Shown piece after piece: positions 15,499-22,792 of a DNA stretch of 33,283 nucleotides. The position numbers were made by a program, and so were the translations under genes. A model generated the notes under the pieces. The model saw nothing but the letters and a program-made list of their open reading frames with translations, did not search any database and was not told where the DNA came from. The DNA comes from JBFLVT01 sp036804525 (GTDB lineage Bacteria; Bacillota; Desulfotomaculia; Desulfotomaculales; JASEER01), in NCBI GenBank assembly GCA_036804525.1, contig DAIRSE010000024.1, forward strand, positions 1-33,283, in the 5' to 3' direction. The stretch's first letter is position 1; each line of letters starts with the position of its first letter.

Positions 15499-15860
15499 CC
15501 GACACCGGAGAGAGGGGAAAAACGGCCGAGGACGCTGCGGCCGGCTACCTGCGGAAACAGGGATACGTGCTGCTGGCCCGGAATTTCCGCTGCCGGGCGG
15601 GGGAGATCGACATAGTCGCCGCCGACGGGAAAGGCGAACTTGTCTTTGTCGAGGTGAGGGCGCGCATGCCCCTTGGGTTCGGTTCGCCTGAGGAGACGGT
15701 GGATGCCCGCAAGCAGATGCGCCTGCGCCGCGCCGCCGAGTGCTACCTTCTGTCCCGCCGCCAGGGGCAGCCCCCATGCCGTTTCGACGTGATCGGGGTG
15801 GTGCTCGACGAGCCGGGGCGCGTCGTCAGGATCGAACACATCAAGAACGCTTTTGAATAA
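15495..15860 (+). CDS. yraN: YraN family endonuclease-like protein (UPF0102)
   Basis: 121-aa protein of the UPF0102 family with a Holliday-junction-resolvase-like nuclease fold. Conserved GEIDIVA (36-42) and FVEVR (51-55) correspond to the Asp/Glu catalytic pattern of such nucleases. The cellular role is not established. Translation is coupled to rnhB through an ATGA overlap. The stop lies 1 bp from that of the convergent splB, with no terminator between them. Confidence 0.92.
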   Translation: MTDTGERGKTAEDAAAGYLRKQGYVLLARNFRCRAGEIDIVAADGKGELVFVEVRARMPLGFGSPEETVDARKQMRLRRAAECYLLSRRQGQPPCRFDVIGVVLDEPGRVVRIEHIKNAFE

Positions 15861-15861
15861 G

Positions 15862-16881
15862 CTACACGAAATACTGGACTTCGGCCCCCGGAAACATTTT
15901 GTTAAGGGTTTGGGTAAAGAACTCCCTGGCCTCCTGCATCAGTTCGCGGGGATACACGTATTTACCGTATCCAAATTGCCCGCGTTTGTACTGGCGTTCC
16001 GCAGGGTCCATGGGCAGGGTTGTTTTCGGGAAGACCTCGAGGATGGTGCTTTTCGCCCGATCGGTGTAACGGTGGGTGATCAATTCAAAGGTTACGTCTT
16101 TTTCTTTTAAGTCGCCGCAGGTCCGGCGCACCTGTTCAAAGAGGTCCCGGTAATCGGCGCGCCAGTCGCCGTCGAGGATGATCGGAGCGACGATGAAGCC
16201 CGAAGGGTACCCGGCATCCAGGACCTTAAGCGCCGCCTTTAAGCGGTCACCCAGCGGCGGAGTGGCGTGCTCGTAATTCTTGATGATGCGTCTGCTGTTG
16301 ATGCTGAAGCGGAAGCGCGTGTGGCCGTTGTGTTGCAAAGACAGCAGGGGTTCGACCTCTGTGTACTTGGTTACGAAACGAAAGCGGCCGCGCGGCTGCG
16401 CGGCGAAGAAAAGGATGCTCCTCCGCAACGCCCCGGTGTACGGCTCGGTCGGGAGCGGGTCTGACGTGCAGGAGCCTTCAAAAGAGACGACGGTGTCGCT
16501 TTCTTCAATGTATCGCTTGGCACGCTCCAGGATTTCGTCGACGTTGACGTACACCTGGACATAGGGATGCTTGCCGAGGGTGGTCTGCAGGTAGCAGTAC
16601 TCGCAGAAGCCCGTGCAGCCCGAAGCCAGGGGCAGCTGGTAGTCGGCGGACGGCTTGGACGGAAGGAAGGAATCGGTCCCCGCCACGGTCACGACCAGGG
16701 TCTTTTTGGCCGCGATGTAGCCCTGTCTCACGCTTGGAGAAGGACGGGTTTCGATGGGCTGCCGCGGCTTTAATACGGTGACCGGAAATCCCTCTTTGGT
16801 AAAACGTTCCTTGAGTTGACGGCCGAGAGGATAGTCCAGGGCTTTTTCGCGGATGAAGACCCGCTCGGGAATAAAAACCAC
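15862..16881 (-). CDS. splB: spore photoproduct lyase
   Basis: Radical-SAM enzyme that reverses the spore-specific thymine dimer during germination. It is 339 aa. The cluster motif C89-x3-C93-x2-C96 (CTGFCEYC) binds the 4Fe-4S centre, and Cys138 in GSCTSD is the likely hydrogen donor, close to Cys91/95/98 and Cys141 of B. subtilis. GTG start; the Shine-Dalgarno (ggggtg) lies in the 3' arm of a hairpin. The gene is good evidence that the organism makes endospores. It is transcribed after DUF1614 on the minus strand and against yraN. Confidence 0.95.
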   Translation of the reverse strand: MVFIPERVFIREKALDYPLGRQLKERFTKEGFPVTVLKPRQPIETRPSPSVRQGYIAAKKTLVVTVAGTDSFLPSKPSADYQLPLASGCTGFCEYCYLQTTLGKHPYVQVYVNVDEILERAKRYIEESDTVVSFEGSCTSDPLPTEPYTGALRRSILFFAAQPRGRFRFVTKYTEVEPLLSLQHNGHTRFRFSINSRRIIKNYEHATPPLGDRLKAALKVLDAGYPSGFIVAPIILDGDWRADYRDLFEQVRRTCGDLKEKDVTFELITHRYTDRAKSTILEVFPKTTLPMDPAERQYKRGQFGYGKYVYPRELMQEAREFFTQTLNKMFPGAEVQYFV

Positions 16882-16887
16882 GCTTGC

Positions 16888-16915
16888 ACCCCGCAGATTA
16901 CTTTGCCCGCGGGGT
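16888..16915 (-). promoter_or_regulatory. hairpin covering the splB ribosome site
   Basis: On the minus strand ACCCCGC (16915-16909) can pair with GCGGGGT (16894-16888) around a 14-nt loop. The 3' arm contains the GGGGT that serves as Shine-Dalgarno for the splB GTG at 16881, so the stem could reduce translation. No U-run follows it in the direction of splB. In the opposite direction a partial T-rich tail follows, so a weak terminator is the alternative reading. Confidence 0.35.
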
Positions 16916-16937
16916 TTCGTTTGTATGAGTCTACAGG

Positions 16938-17582
16938 TTATGCGAGTAACGCCGCGACGATGCCGACCAGGAAGATACCGTCGAAGACGCCGGCGCCGCC
17001 GATGCTCAGGACGTTGGCGCCGAGTTGCCGGAAGCGGGGAAGGTTTAGGATGTCAGCTCCGATCAGCGTCCCCCATACCCCGGCGATGTAGGCGACCGGC
17101 GCCGCGTTTTGCGGGGCCAGGAGAAGAGCGAGGATGGCGGCGACGATGGGCGGGATGAAGGCGGGTAAGGCAATACCCACACCAGGGACGGGACGGGCCA
17201 GTTTATAGGCGACGAAGGTTACTATGCAGGTGGCTATAACAGCGGGCAACAGGGGAGCCCGCCCCAGCAGGTAAAGGCTGAGCAGGGTCGGAATGAGGGC
17301 CCCGCCCACGTTCACCGCGATGACCCGTTCCTGGATTTGAGGGGGGAGATAATACAGAAACGGGAAGATTTCTGTCTGGGGCCGGTCCCCCACTACGAAG
17401 CGCTCGCGGGATACGGGGATGTTGATCATGCCGCCGATCAGGACCAGGATCAGCAGCCACAGTGCCGCTTCCGGGGAAAGGCCCAGCTTGGTGAAGGAGA
17501 AGGTGGCGATGTGGAAGTAAAACACCAGTAAGAGCACGGGCACAAAGAGGATCAGCATTATAACCGGGAATGCGCAGCCCAT
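16938..17582 (-). CDS. DUF1614 multi-spanning membrane protein
   Basis: 214-aa membrane protein that I recognise as DUF1614. It begins MGCAFPVIMLILF and has about six hydrophobic segments. The hallmark GGMINIP (near 56) is followed by GGALIP near 110, and the C terminus SIGGAGVFDGIFLVGI is diagnostic. The function is unknown. The ATG at 17582 is chosen because ggaggc lies 7 nt upstream; the longer frame adds 35 unlike residues. It precedes splB on the same strand by 56 bp, so the pair may be cotranscribed. Confidence 0.8.
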   Translation of the reverse strand: MGCAFPVIMLILFVPVLLLVFYFHIATFSFTKLGLSPEAALWLLILVLIGGMINIPVSRERFVVGDRPQTEIFPFLYYLPPQIQERVIAVNVGGALIPTLLSLYLLGRAPLLPAVIATCIVTFVAYKLARPVPGVGIALPAFIPPIVAAILALLLAPQNAAPVAYIAGVWGTLIGADILNLPRFRQLGANVLSIGGAGVFDGIFLVGIVAALLA

Positions 17583-17890
17583 TGCAGTGCCTCCCCCCAG
17601 GAAAAGCTGTTCATATCTTAACACATCTTCGCCGGCGCGCAAAGGCCGGCTGCCGCCGGGCCTGGCTTTGTCCGCGCAGACTGTCACCCTCGCGTTCCGG
17701 CAAGCGAAAAATCATTCCCTTTAAGTCCTTTCGCGAGCTACTTAAGATTATGCTCCCGGGCTTTCATTGAGCACAGCCTGTAAGAAACGGCGCCGACTGG
17801 CAGGACAGGCAACGGCGCTCAACCCTGTCATTATATACTTCAAGGATAAATCCCTGCGAAGGCGAAGGAAGTCCTTCGGAGGTGTTGGAG
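17583..17890. other. divergent intergenic region
   Basis: This stretch lies between the DUF1614 gene (minus) and the zinc-ribbon gene (plus) and would carry both promoters. A TATATA at about 17832 lacks a good -35. The only firm sites are the ribosome sites at each end. Nothing else is visible. Confidence 0.3.
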
Positions 17891-18130
17891 TTGATCTGTC
17901 CGCGTTGCGGCATGTTGGTCTTCGGTTCCTTTGACGGGGGGCAGGAGGTGTGCTGCAAGAACTGCGGCCACAACATTATCCTGCGGGATTTCATACCGGG
18001 GATAAACGATGAAGAGGCGTCGGACACGCCGTCGCCTTCGCGAATGCAGCAAATCCTGGTTTATTTATGGCACGCTTTCTGGTCGGGGAAAGGATGGCGG
18101 GAGAGCTCAATCCTTCGGATTGAACGGTAG
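17891..18130 (+). CDS. small zinc-ribbon protein
   Basis: 79-aa protein starting with a treble-clef/zinc-ribbon pair: CPRC (3-6) and CKNC about 20 residues later, a typical four-cysteine metal site. The C-terminal third has an aromatic, possibly amphipathic stretch (ILVYLWHAFW). The start is taken as TTG 17891 because ggaggt at 17878-17883 then sits 7-8 nt upstream; GTG 17882 would overlap that site. No specific family is recognised. A small nucleic-acid-binding or structural protein is the most that can be said. Confidence 0.6.
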   Translation: MICPRCGMLVFGSFDGGQEVCCKNCGHNIILRDFIPGINDEEASDTPSPSRMQQILVYLWHAFWSGKGWRESSILRIER

Positions 18131-18169
18131 CAGACTGTTTCGTCCATCGTTGCGAAAGCGTTCCCGTGC

Positions 18170-18406
18170 CTAGCGGGTGCGGGAAAGGCCTTCGGGCTCG
18201 GGCGGCAACTCCAGGTGCTCCTCGTTACAGACGCTTTGGCCTGTCGACTGCAGGCCTACGGGTTTCGGACTTAGCTCCAGACCTTCTTGTTCGCTGCAGC
18301 CGCCCTTACTTTCGGGTGAAAGGCCTTCGGAGACCTCCATTCCCATTTGTGCCGCTTCAGAGTCGGGAGCTAAGGTCTTACGCCTGTTTTTCGCCAAAGC
18401 AACCAC
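18170..18406 (-). CDS. hypothetical small acidic repeat-containing protein
   Basis: 78-aa frame on the minus strand from GTG 18406, or 75 aa from TTG 18397, which has gaggtgg 5 nt upstream. A basic start (AKNRRK) is followed by an acidic, proline-rich body with an imperfect repeat: EGLELSPKPVGL and EHLELPPEPEGL, 12 residues each, with two Cys between the halves. The amphiphilic composition looks more protein-like than the opposite strand. No family is recognised, and it could be spurious. Confidence 0.3.
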   Translation of the reverse strand: MVALAKNRRKTLAPDSEAAQMGMEVSEGLSPESKGGCSEQEGLELSPKPVGLQSTGQSVCNEEHLELPPEPEGLSRTR

Positions 18407-18972
18407 CTCTTTCTCCAGAAAAACCTGACGGCATCCCTTCCGGCTTTACTTTGAAGCTCCAGGGTCTGACGTTATAATGCCTTTTTTTGAGCTACTTTAC
18501 CCGCACGGCCGTCAGCAATCTGAAATAGTAAACATAAGGAATAGGCGGCCCGGGAAAGTCCGGATGACTCGCTCACGGCAATGATTCTCCTCGTTGAGCC
18601 GTTTTACTCCGTTGGTGGTGTGCAGGCGTTTCCGATAGCGTTTCTGGCGGTTCCAAGACCGCCGCGGCATCGTCAAAGCCAGTCTCCAGGATTTCCATGG
18701 CTGGAAAAATGAGGGTTTAGACTACAAGCGAGGCCAATCTTTCGCCATCGTCTAATCGGTCCTCGGAGCCGGATAAAGCTGATCGGAGCTGACAAGCCAT
18801 CACCGCAGATTGCGACAGGCAAGTTCCAGTGCACGCATACGAATCGGAAAGCACGGGGGGTTAGCCTTGGGGCTGACCCTTTCTTAACATCAATCAACAC
18901 ATGCAAACATTTTCTGGCAGGAGTTTCCGGGAGTGAGGATGAATTAGGGCAGTCAGGACTGGAGGTTCGGTA
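18407..18972. other. geneless stretch upstream of comM
   Basis: About 570 bp without a convincing gene. The frames present are short and lack ribosome sites. A plus-strand promoter candidate is at 18451-18478. The right end holds the comM ribosome site (ggagg, about 8 nt before ATG). An untranslated RNA is possible but no structure was recognised. Confidence 0.3.
18451..18478 (+). promoter_or_regulatory. promoter candidate in the region upstream of comM
   Basis: TTGAAG (18451-18456), 16-bp spacer, perfect TATAAT (18473-18478). Plus orientation, about 500 bp before comM, so it would give a long leader or a separate small transcript. Confidence 0.4.
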
Positions 18973-20505
18973 ATGCTCGCCATTGTCCATTCGATTGCCC
19001 TGATCGGTCTTGAAGGGTATGTGCTGAGAGTCGAGGTCGACGTTGCGGGTGGGCTACCGGCATGGGAGATCGTCGGGCTACCCGACACGGCTGTAAGGGA
19101 AGCAAAGGACCGCGTTAAAGCGGCGATCAGGAACGCCGGCTTCGACTTCCCCTCGCGCAAGATTACGGTAAACCTGGCCCCGGCCGACATCAAAAAGGAG
19201 GGCTCGGCTTACGATTTGCCTATCGCTTTAGGCATCCTTGCGGCTACGCAGCAGCTTTCCGCGGAAAGGCTTTCTGAGTTTGTCTTCCTCGGCGAGCTCT
19301 CCCTGGACGGCAGTGTCCGCCCTGTCAGCGGGGTGCTGCCGGCCATTGCGGCCGTGTCGGGGGATGGCTTCCGCAAGGCCGTCGTTCCGCTGGAAAACGC
19401 GGGGGAGGCGGCACTGGTCCCCGATATGGAGATCTACGGTACCGAAAACCTTTCCCAGTTGACAAGGTTTTTGAGCGGGGAAGAGGAACTCGTACCCTTT
19501 GCCGTTGATCCGGCGGCCTTACTCAGGAACGACGCCGGCGATGAACTGGATATGGCGGACGTGAAGGGCCACCCTGCTGCGAAGAGAGCGCTCGAAGTGG
19601 CGGCTGCGGGCGGCCATAACGTCTTGATGCTGGGGCCTCCTGGATCCGGGAAGACGATGCTGGCGAGAAGAGTCCCTGGCATCCTTCCGTCGTTGACCCT
19701 GGAAGAGGCCATCGAATGCACCAAGCTGTTCAGTCTCTGCGGTCTGCTCGCGCCCGGACAGCACCTGGTTACAAGGCGGCCCTTCCGGGCCCCGCACCAT
19801 ACCTGCTCCAGCGTGGCCCTAGCCGGCGGGGGAAAGGTCCCTAGGCCGGGAGAGATAAGTCTCGCCAATAAGGGCGTGCTATTCCTCGACGAGCTCCCGG
19901 AGTTCCCGCGGGACGCCCTGGAGGCGCTGCGCCAGCCCCTGGAGGACGGGACGATCAGTATTTCCCGAGTTTCCGCGGCTGTTACCTACCCGGCCGAGAT
20001 CATGCTCGTGGCTTCAATGAACCCTTGCCCGTGCGGGTATTACGGCGACCCGCAGAAGGAGTGCCGCTGCAGCCCCTTGCAGATTCAGCGCTACGTTAGG
20101 CGCGTGTCTGGGCCGCTGCTCGACCGGATCGACATTCAGATCGAGGTGGGGCGTCTCAATTACAGTGAGCTGACCGGGCCGACTCCCGGAGAACGCTCGA
20201 GCGTCATACGGGCGAGGGTCGAGGCTGCACGGGCTAAACAGCGGGAGCGGCTGGCCGGCACGGGCGCGGACTGCAACGCGCGGATGACGGTACGACAGAT
20301 CCGCCAGTTCTGTCGCCTTACTCCGGATGCGGCCGGTATCCTCAAGGCGGCCTTCGACCAGCTGGACCTTAGCGCCCGGGCCCACGACCGCATTCTGAAG
20401 GTGGCCCGAACCATTGCCGACCTTGAAGGATGCGAGCTGATCGAGGCGGGACATATCGCCGAGGCCGTCCAGTACCGCACGCTGGACAGAAAATACTGGG
20501 CTTAA
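18973..20505 (+). CDS. comM: YifB/ComM family Mg-chelatase-like AAA+ ATPase
   Basis: 510-aa AAA+ helicase-like protein. In Gram-negatives ComM drives branch migration during natural transformation, while the Firmicutes role is less clear. The N-terminal Lon-S5-like domain (1-180) carries GLPDTAVREAKDRVKAA. The Mg-chelatase AAA domain has Walker A GPPGSGKT (221-228), Walker B VLFLDE (302-307), and the cysteine-rich SMNPCPCGY...CRC segment followed by the arginine-finger region SGPLLDRID. ATG with ggagg 8 nt upstream. In many Clostridia comM directly follows yraN; here about 3.1 kb intervene. Confidence 0.94.
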   Translation: MLAIVHSIALIGLEGYVLRVEVDVAGGLPAWEIVGLPDTAVREAKDRVKAAIRNAGFDFPSRKITVNLAPADIKKEGSAYDLPIALGILAATQQLSAERLSEFVFLGELSLDGSVRPVSGVLPAIAAVSGDGFRKAVVPLENAGEAALVPDMEIYGTENLSQLTRFLSGEEELVPFAVDPAALLRNDAGDELDMADVKGHPAAKRALEVAAAGGHNVLMLGPPGSGKTMLARRVPGILPSLTLEEAIECTKLFSLCGLLAPGQHLVTRRPFRAPHHTCSSVALAGGGKVPRPGEISLANKGVLFLDELPEFPRDALEALRQPLEDGTISISRVSAAVTYPAEIMLVASMNPCPCGYYGDPQKECRCSPLQIQRYVRRVSGPLLDRIDIQIEVGRLNYSELTGPTPGERSSVIRARVEAARAKQRERLAGTGADCNARMTVRQIRQFCRLTPDAAGILKAAFDQLDLSARAHDRILKVARTIADLEGCELIEAGHIAEAVQYRTLDRKYWA

Positions 20506-20566
20506 TCCAGGCCGAAGAGAACCGGTCATTTTTAAACGCAAGTCTATAGCAAAAGGTGGCTCTTAA

Positions 20567-20905
20567 ATGCCTAATTCCTCATGGGTCAAAGGATTTTCGG
20601 CAGCGATTACCGTTTGCGATGTCGACGGGATCATCCTTGAAATGAACGACAAGGCCTGCGAGGTTTTTGCTAAGTACGGCGGTAAAGCGCTGATCGGCAG
20701 GAACGTTTTGGATTGTCACCCTGAGCCCGCCAGGAGCAAGCTGCAAGAGATGTTACAAACCCGGAAGGTTAACTGCTACACCATTGAAAAAAACGGGGTC
20801 AAGAAACTGGTCTACCAGGCTCCTTGGTACAAGGACGCCGAGTACATGGGGTTTGTCGAGGTGGTCATTGAAGTTCCTCACGAAATGCCCCATCACGTCA
20901 GATAA
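20567..20905 (+). CDS. stand-alone PAS domain protein
   Basis: 112-aa protein made of a single PAS fold and nothing else: ITVCDVDGIILEMNDKACEVF is the PAS core entry, GRNVLDCHPEPAR the helix/linker, and YMGFVEVVIEV the last strand. No output domain such as a kinase or GGDEF is attached. Similar small PAS proteins may sense a ligand or redox state and pair with a partner elsewhere (inference). ATG behind aaaggtgg, 61 bp after comM. A hairpin follows the stop. Confidence 0.75.
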   Translation: MPNSSWVKGFSAAITVCDVDGIILEMNDKACEVFAKYGGKALIGRNVLDCHPEPARSKLQEMLQTRKVNCYTIEKNGVKKLVYQAPWYKDAEYMGFVEVVIEVPHEMPHHVR

Positions 20906-20910
20906 TTAAG

Positions 20911-20963
20911 ATGGCCTGGGATTACCGCCCTGCAGCTTTCGGGCGTGGTATAACCCAGGCCAT
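20911..20963. terminator. bidirectional hairpin between convergent genes
   Basis: ATGGCCTGGG (20911-20920) pairs perfectly with CCCAGGCCAT (20954-20963), with a further partial inner stem (CGCCC/GGGCG). It lies between the ends of the PAS gene and the convergent nitroreductase gene. T-runs are short on both sides, so strength is uncertain. Confidence 0.6.
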
Positions 20964-20977
20964 ATCAGTTTAATAGC

Positions 20978-21475
20978 TTAATAGCGTTCCCAACGCATGA
21001 CTTCAGCCAGCAAGCGTTTACTGGCACGCCCCCCGGAATCGGCGGGATAGCCTAAGGACACCAGCGACACGAGAGTGAATTCCTGGGGAACGCCGAGAAG
21101 GGTACGAACATCGGGAGCATAGGCCTTTTTGTCACCGGCTACCCAGCACGATCCCAGCCCGAGGGCGGTGGCCGCGACGAGCATGTTCTGCGTCGCGGCC
21201 GATCCGTCTTCCAGGTAGTACTTTTCGGCATGTTTGCAGAATACCGCGATGCATACGGGGGCTTCGGCGATGAACTTGCCGTAGTCTGTAAGTTCGGCTA
21301 TCCGCTTCCGTGTCTCGCTGTCGGTAACCGCAATGAAGAGCCACGGCTGCTTGTTGTTCGCTGTGGCGGCAAGCCTGCCGCAGTTGACGACCTCCTCCAC
21401 CAGCTCGCGGGGTACCGCGCGCGGTGAGTACTTTCGTACGCTGCGTCTTTCCTTAAGTGCGGCAATGGCGTCCAT
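20978..21475 (-). CDS. nitroreductase-family flavoprotein
   Basis: 165-aa FMN-dependent NAD(P)H oxidoreductase fold. RRSVRKY (11-17) binds the FMN phosphate, AATANNKQPW (36-45) and the central GSAATQNMLVAATALGLGSCW are family hallmarks, followed by LLGVPQEF and LGYPA. At this length it is the short clostridial type. The substrate is unknown. ATG with gggaggt 8 nt upstream. Monocistronic and convergent to the PAS gene. Confidence 0.9.
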   Translation of the reverse strand: MDAIAALKERRSVRKYSPRAVPRELVEEVVNCGRLAATANNKQPWLFIAVTDSETRKRIAELTDYGKFIAEAPVCIAVFCKHAEKYYLEDGSAATQNMLVAATALGLGSCWVAGDKKAYAPDVRTLLGVPQEFTLVSLVSLGYPADSGGRASKRLLAEVMRWERY

Positions 21476-21613
21476 CTTCTTACCTCCCTGTGTCTGTCAT
21501 CAATAGTAACAATAATATACCACAGGGGCGTGTTTAAAACGCAATTTGCAGCAATCCGCTTAACGGATTTCTTTAAGTCTGACATCCAGTCTCACATCCA
21601 AGTTCTTTTTGAC

Positions 21614-21642
21614 TTGGGTTTCAGATGGCTATCTGGTAAAAT
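21614..21642 (+). promoter_or_regulatory. extended -10 promoter before the HAD gene
   Basis: TTGGGT (21614-21619), 17-bp spacer and TAAAAT (21637-21642) with TGG just before it (extended -10). It is 45 bp upstream of the TTG start at 21687, which supports that start over longer frames. Confidence 0.5.
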
Positions 21643-21686
21643 GGGTTCCGGAACGGCGACAGAGCTATCCCGGCGAGGTGAAACGG

Positions 21687-22409
21687 TTGGTTTCCGCGTT
21701 GTCAAGCCCCGGCTATTCCTACGCTAATAAACCGCTGAAGGCCGTTATCTTTGATCTGGACGGAACCCTTACACCCATACGGAGCGTCTGGCAGTATATT
21801 CACGAGCGGCTTGGGACCTGGGAAAGCCAGGGCCTGCGATCGCTTAACGCCTTCCTTGCGGGTAAGATAACCTATAAGGAATTCGCCGAGCGTGATGTCG
21901 ATGCCTGGCGGGGGACGCCATACACTACTATTGAATCGATAGTGAACGAAATCCCGCTCCGTAATGGCGCAAAGGAAGTTGCCAGGACGCTCCGTGCTGT
22001 AGGCATAGAGATGGCCATCCTTTCATCCGGTTTGGGCGTTCTGGTGCGACGGGTCGCGGGCATCCTCGGGGTGGAGCGCTATATCGCTAACGAACTCGGC
22101 TTTACGGCAGGCGTGGCGGATGGACGGGTTACCATCAACGTGGGCTGGGACGGCAAACCCGAACATTTGCTTCCGCTTTGCCGCGCTTGGGGTGTCCATC
22201 CTTCTGAGGTGGCTGTGGTAGGAGACGGGGTCGGCGATGCGCCCCTGTTCGGAATGGTGGGCCTGGGCGTGGCATTCAACGCCGCTCCCGATGTCGCCTC
22301 GGAGGCGCATCTCGCGCTGGAAGGAGACGACCTCCGGGTCTTGCTTCCCGCCCTCTTTGAATGGATCAAAGGAGAGATGACAGGTGGCATGGCAAACCGT
22401 CGAGGTTAA
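21687..22409 (+). CDS. HAD-superfamily phosphatase (SerB-like)
   Basis: 240-aa haloacid dehalogenase phosphatase. Motif I FDLDGTLTP holds the nucleophile and acid Asp23 and Asp25, motif II is AILSSGLG, the conserved lysine is in GKPEHL, and motif IV is VVGDGVGDAPLF. It resembles phosphoserine phosphatase-like members with a helical C1 cap, but the substrate cannot be fixed. TTG start with gcgaggtga 5 nt upstream and a promoter just before it. The last 26 bp overlap yjbQ, implying coupling. Confidence 0.85.
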   Translation: MVSALSSPGYSYANKPLKAVIFDLDGTLTPIRSVWQYIHERLGTWESQGLRSLNAFLAGKITYKEFAERDVDAWRGTPYTTIESIVNEIPLRNGAKEVARTLRAVGIEMAILSSGLGVLVRRVAGILGVERYIANELGFTAGVADGRVTINVGWDGKPEHLLPLCRAWGVHPSEVAVVGDGVGDAPLFGMVGLGVAFNAAPDVASEAHLALEGDDLRVLLPALFEWIKGEMTGGMANRRG

Positions 22410-22785
22410 AACCCGGTTGCGTAACGAGCTGGTTGACGTGACGGCCGAGGTCGCACGGATAGTGGCCGAAAGCGGAGTCAAGGAAGGCGTCTGCCACATT
22501 TACGTTGCCCATACCACCGCCGGCGTTCTGATCAACGAGCACGCCGATCCTTCTGTGGCCCAGGATATCCTGGCTTTCCTGGCAAGGCTCGTCCCGGCGA
22601 CCGAAGACTACAAACATACGGAGGGCAATTCGGACGCCCATATCAAGTCGGTGCTGGTCGGGTCCGCGAAGGCTATCCCGGTGCAGGACGGGCGCCTTGC
22701 CCTGGGAACCTGGCAGGGCATTTTCTTCGCCGAGTTTGACGGGCCAAGGCGCCGCAAGATGTTGGTCAAAGTCTTTGAGAAGTGA
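22384..22785 (+). CDS. yjbQ: YjbQ family protein (UPF0047)
   Basis: 133-aa trimeric beta protein of the YjbQ/UPF0047 family, with weak thiamine-phosphate synthase activity reported for some members. The metal-site histidines are seen in HTTAGVLINEHADP and in the pair HTEGNSDAH. The C terminus GTWQGIFFAEFDGPRRR is diagnostic. GTG start with aaaggagag about 9 nt upstream, inside the end of the HAD gene. It ends 7 bp from the convergent CoA-disulfide reductase gene. Confidence 0.92.
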   Translation: MAWQTVEVKTRLRNELVDVTAEVARIVAESGVKEGVCHIYVAHTTAGVLINEHADPSVAQDILAFLARLVPATEDYKHTEGNSDAHIKSVLVGSAKAIPVQDGRLALGTWQGIFFAEFDGPRRRKMLVKVFEK

Positions 22786-22792
22786 GAAGCGG

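Noticed and set aside
18166..18477. 103-codon plus-strand frame after the zinc-ribbon gene
   Set aside because: Arg/Pro/Ser-rich, shadow-like composition and no Shine-Dalgarno; the minus-strand frame is more protein-like.
18673..18990. 105-codon minus-strand frame upstream of comM
   Set aside because: No ribosome site, overlaps the comM start region and no family resemblance; treated as non-coding.
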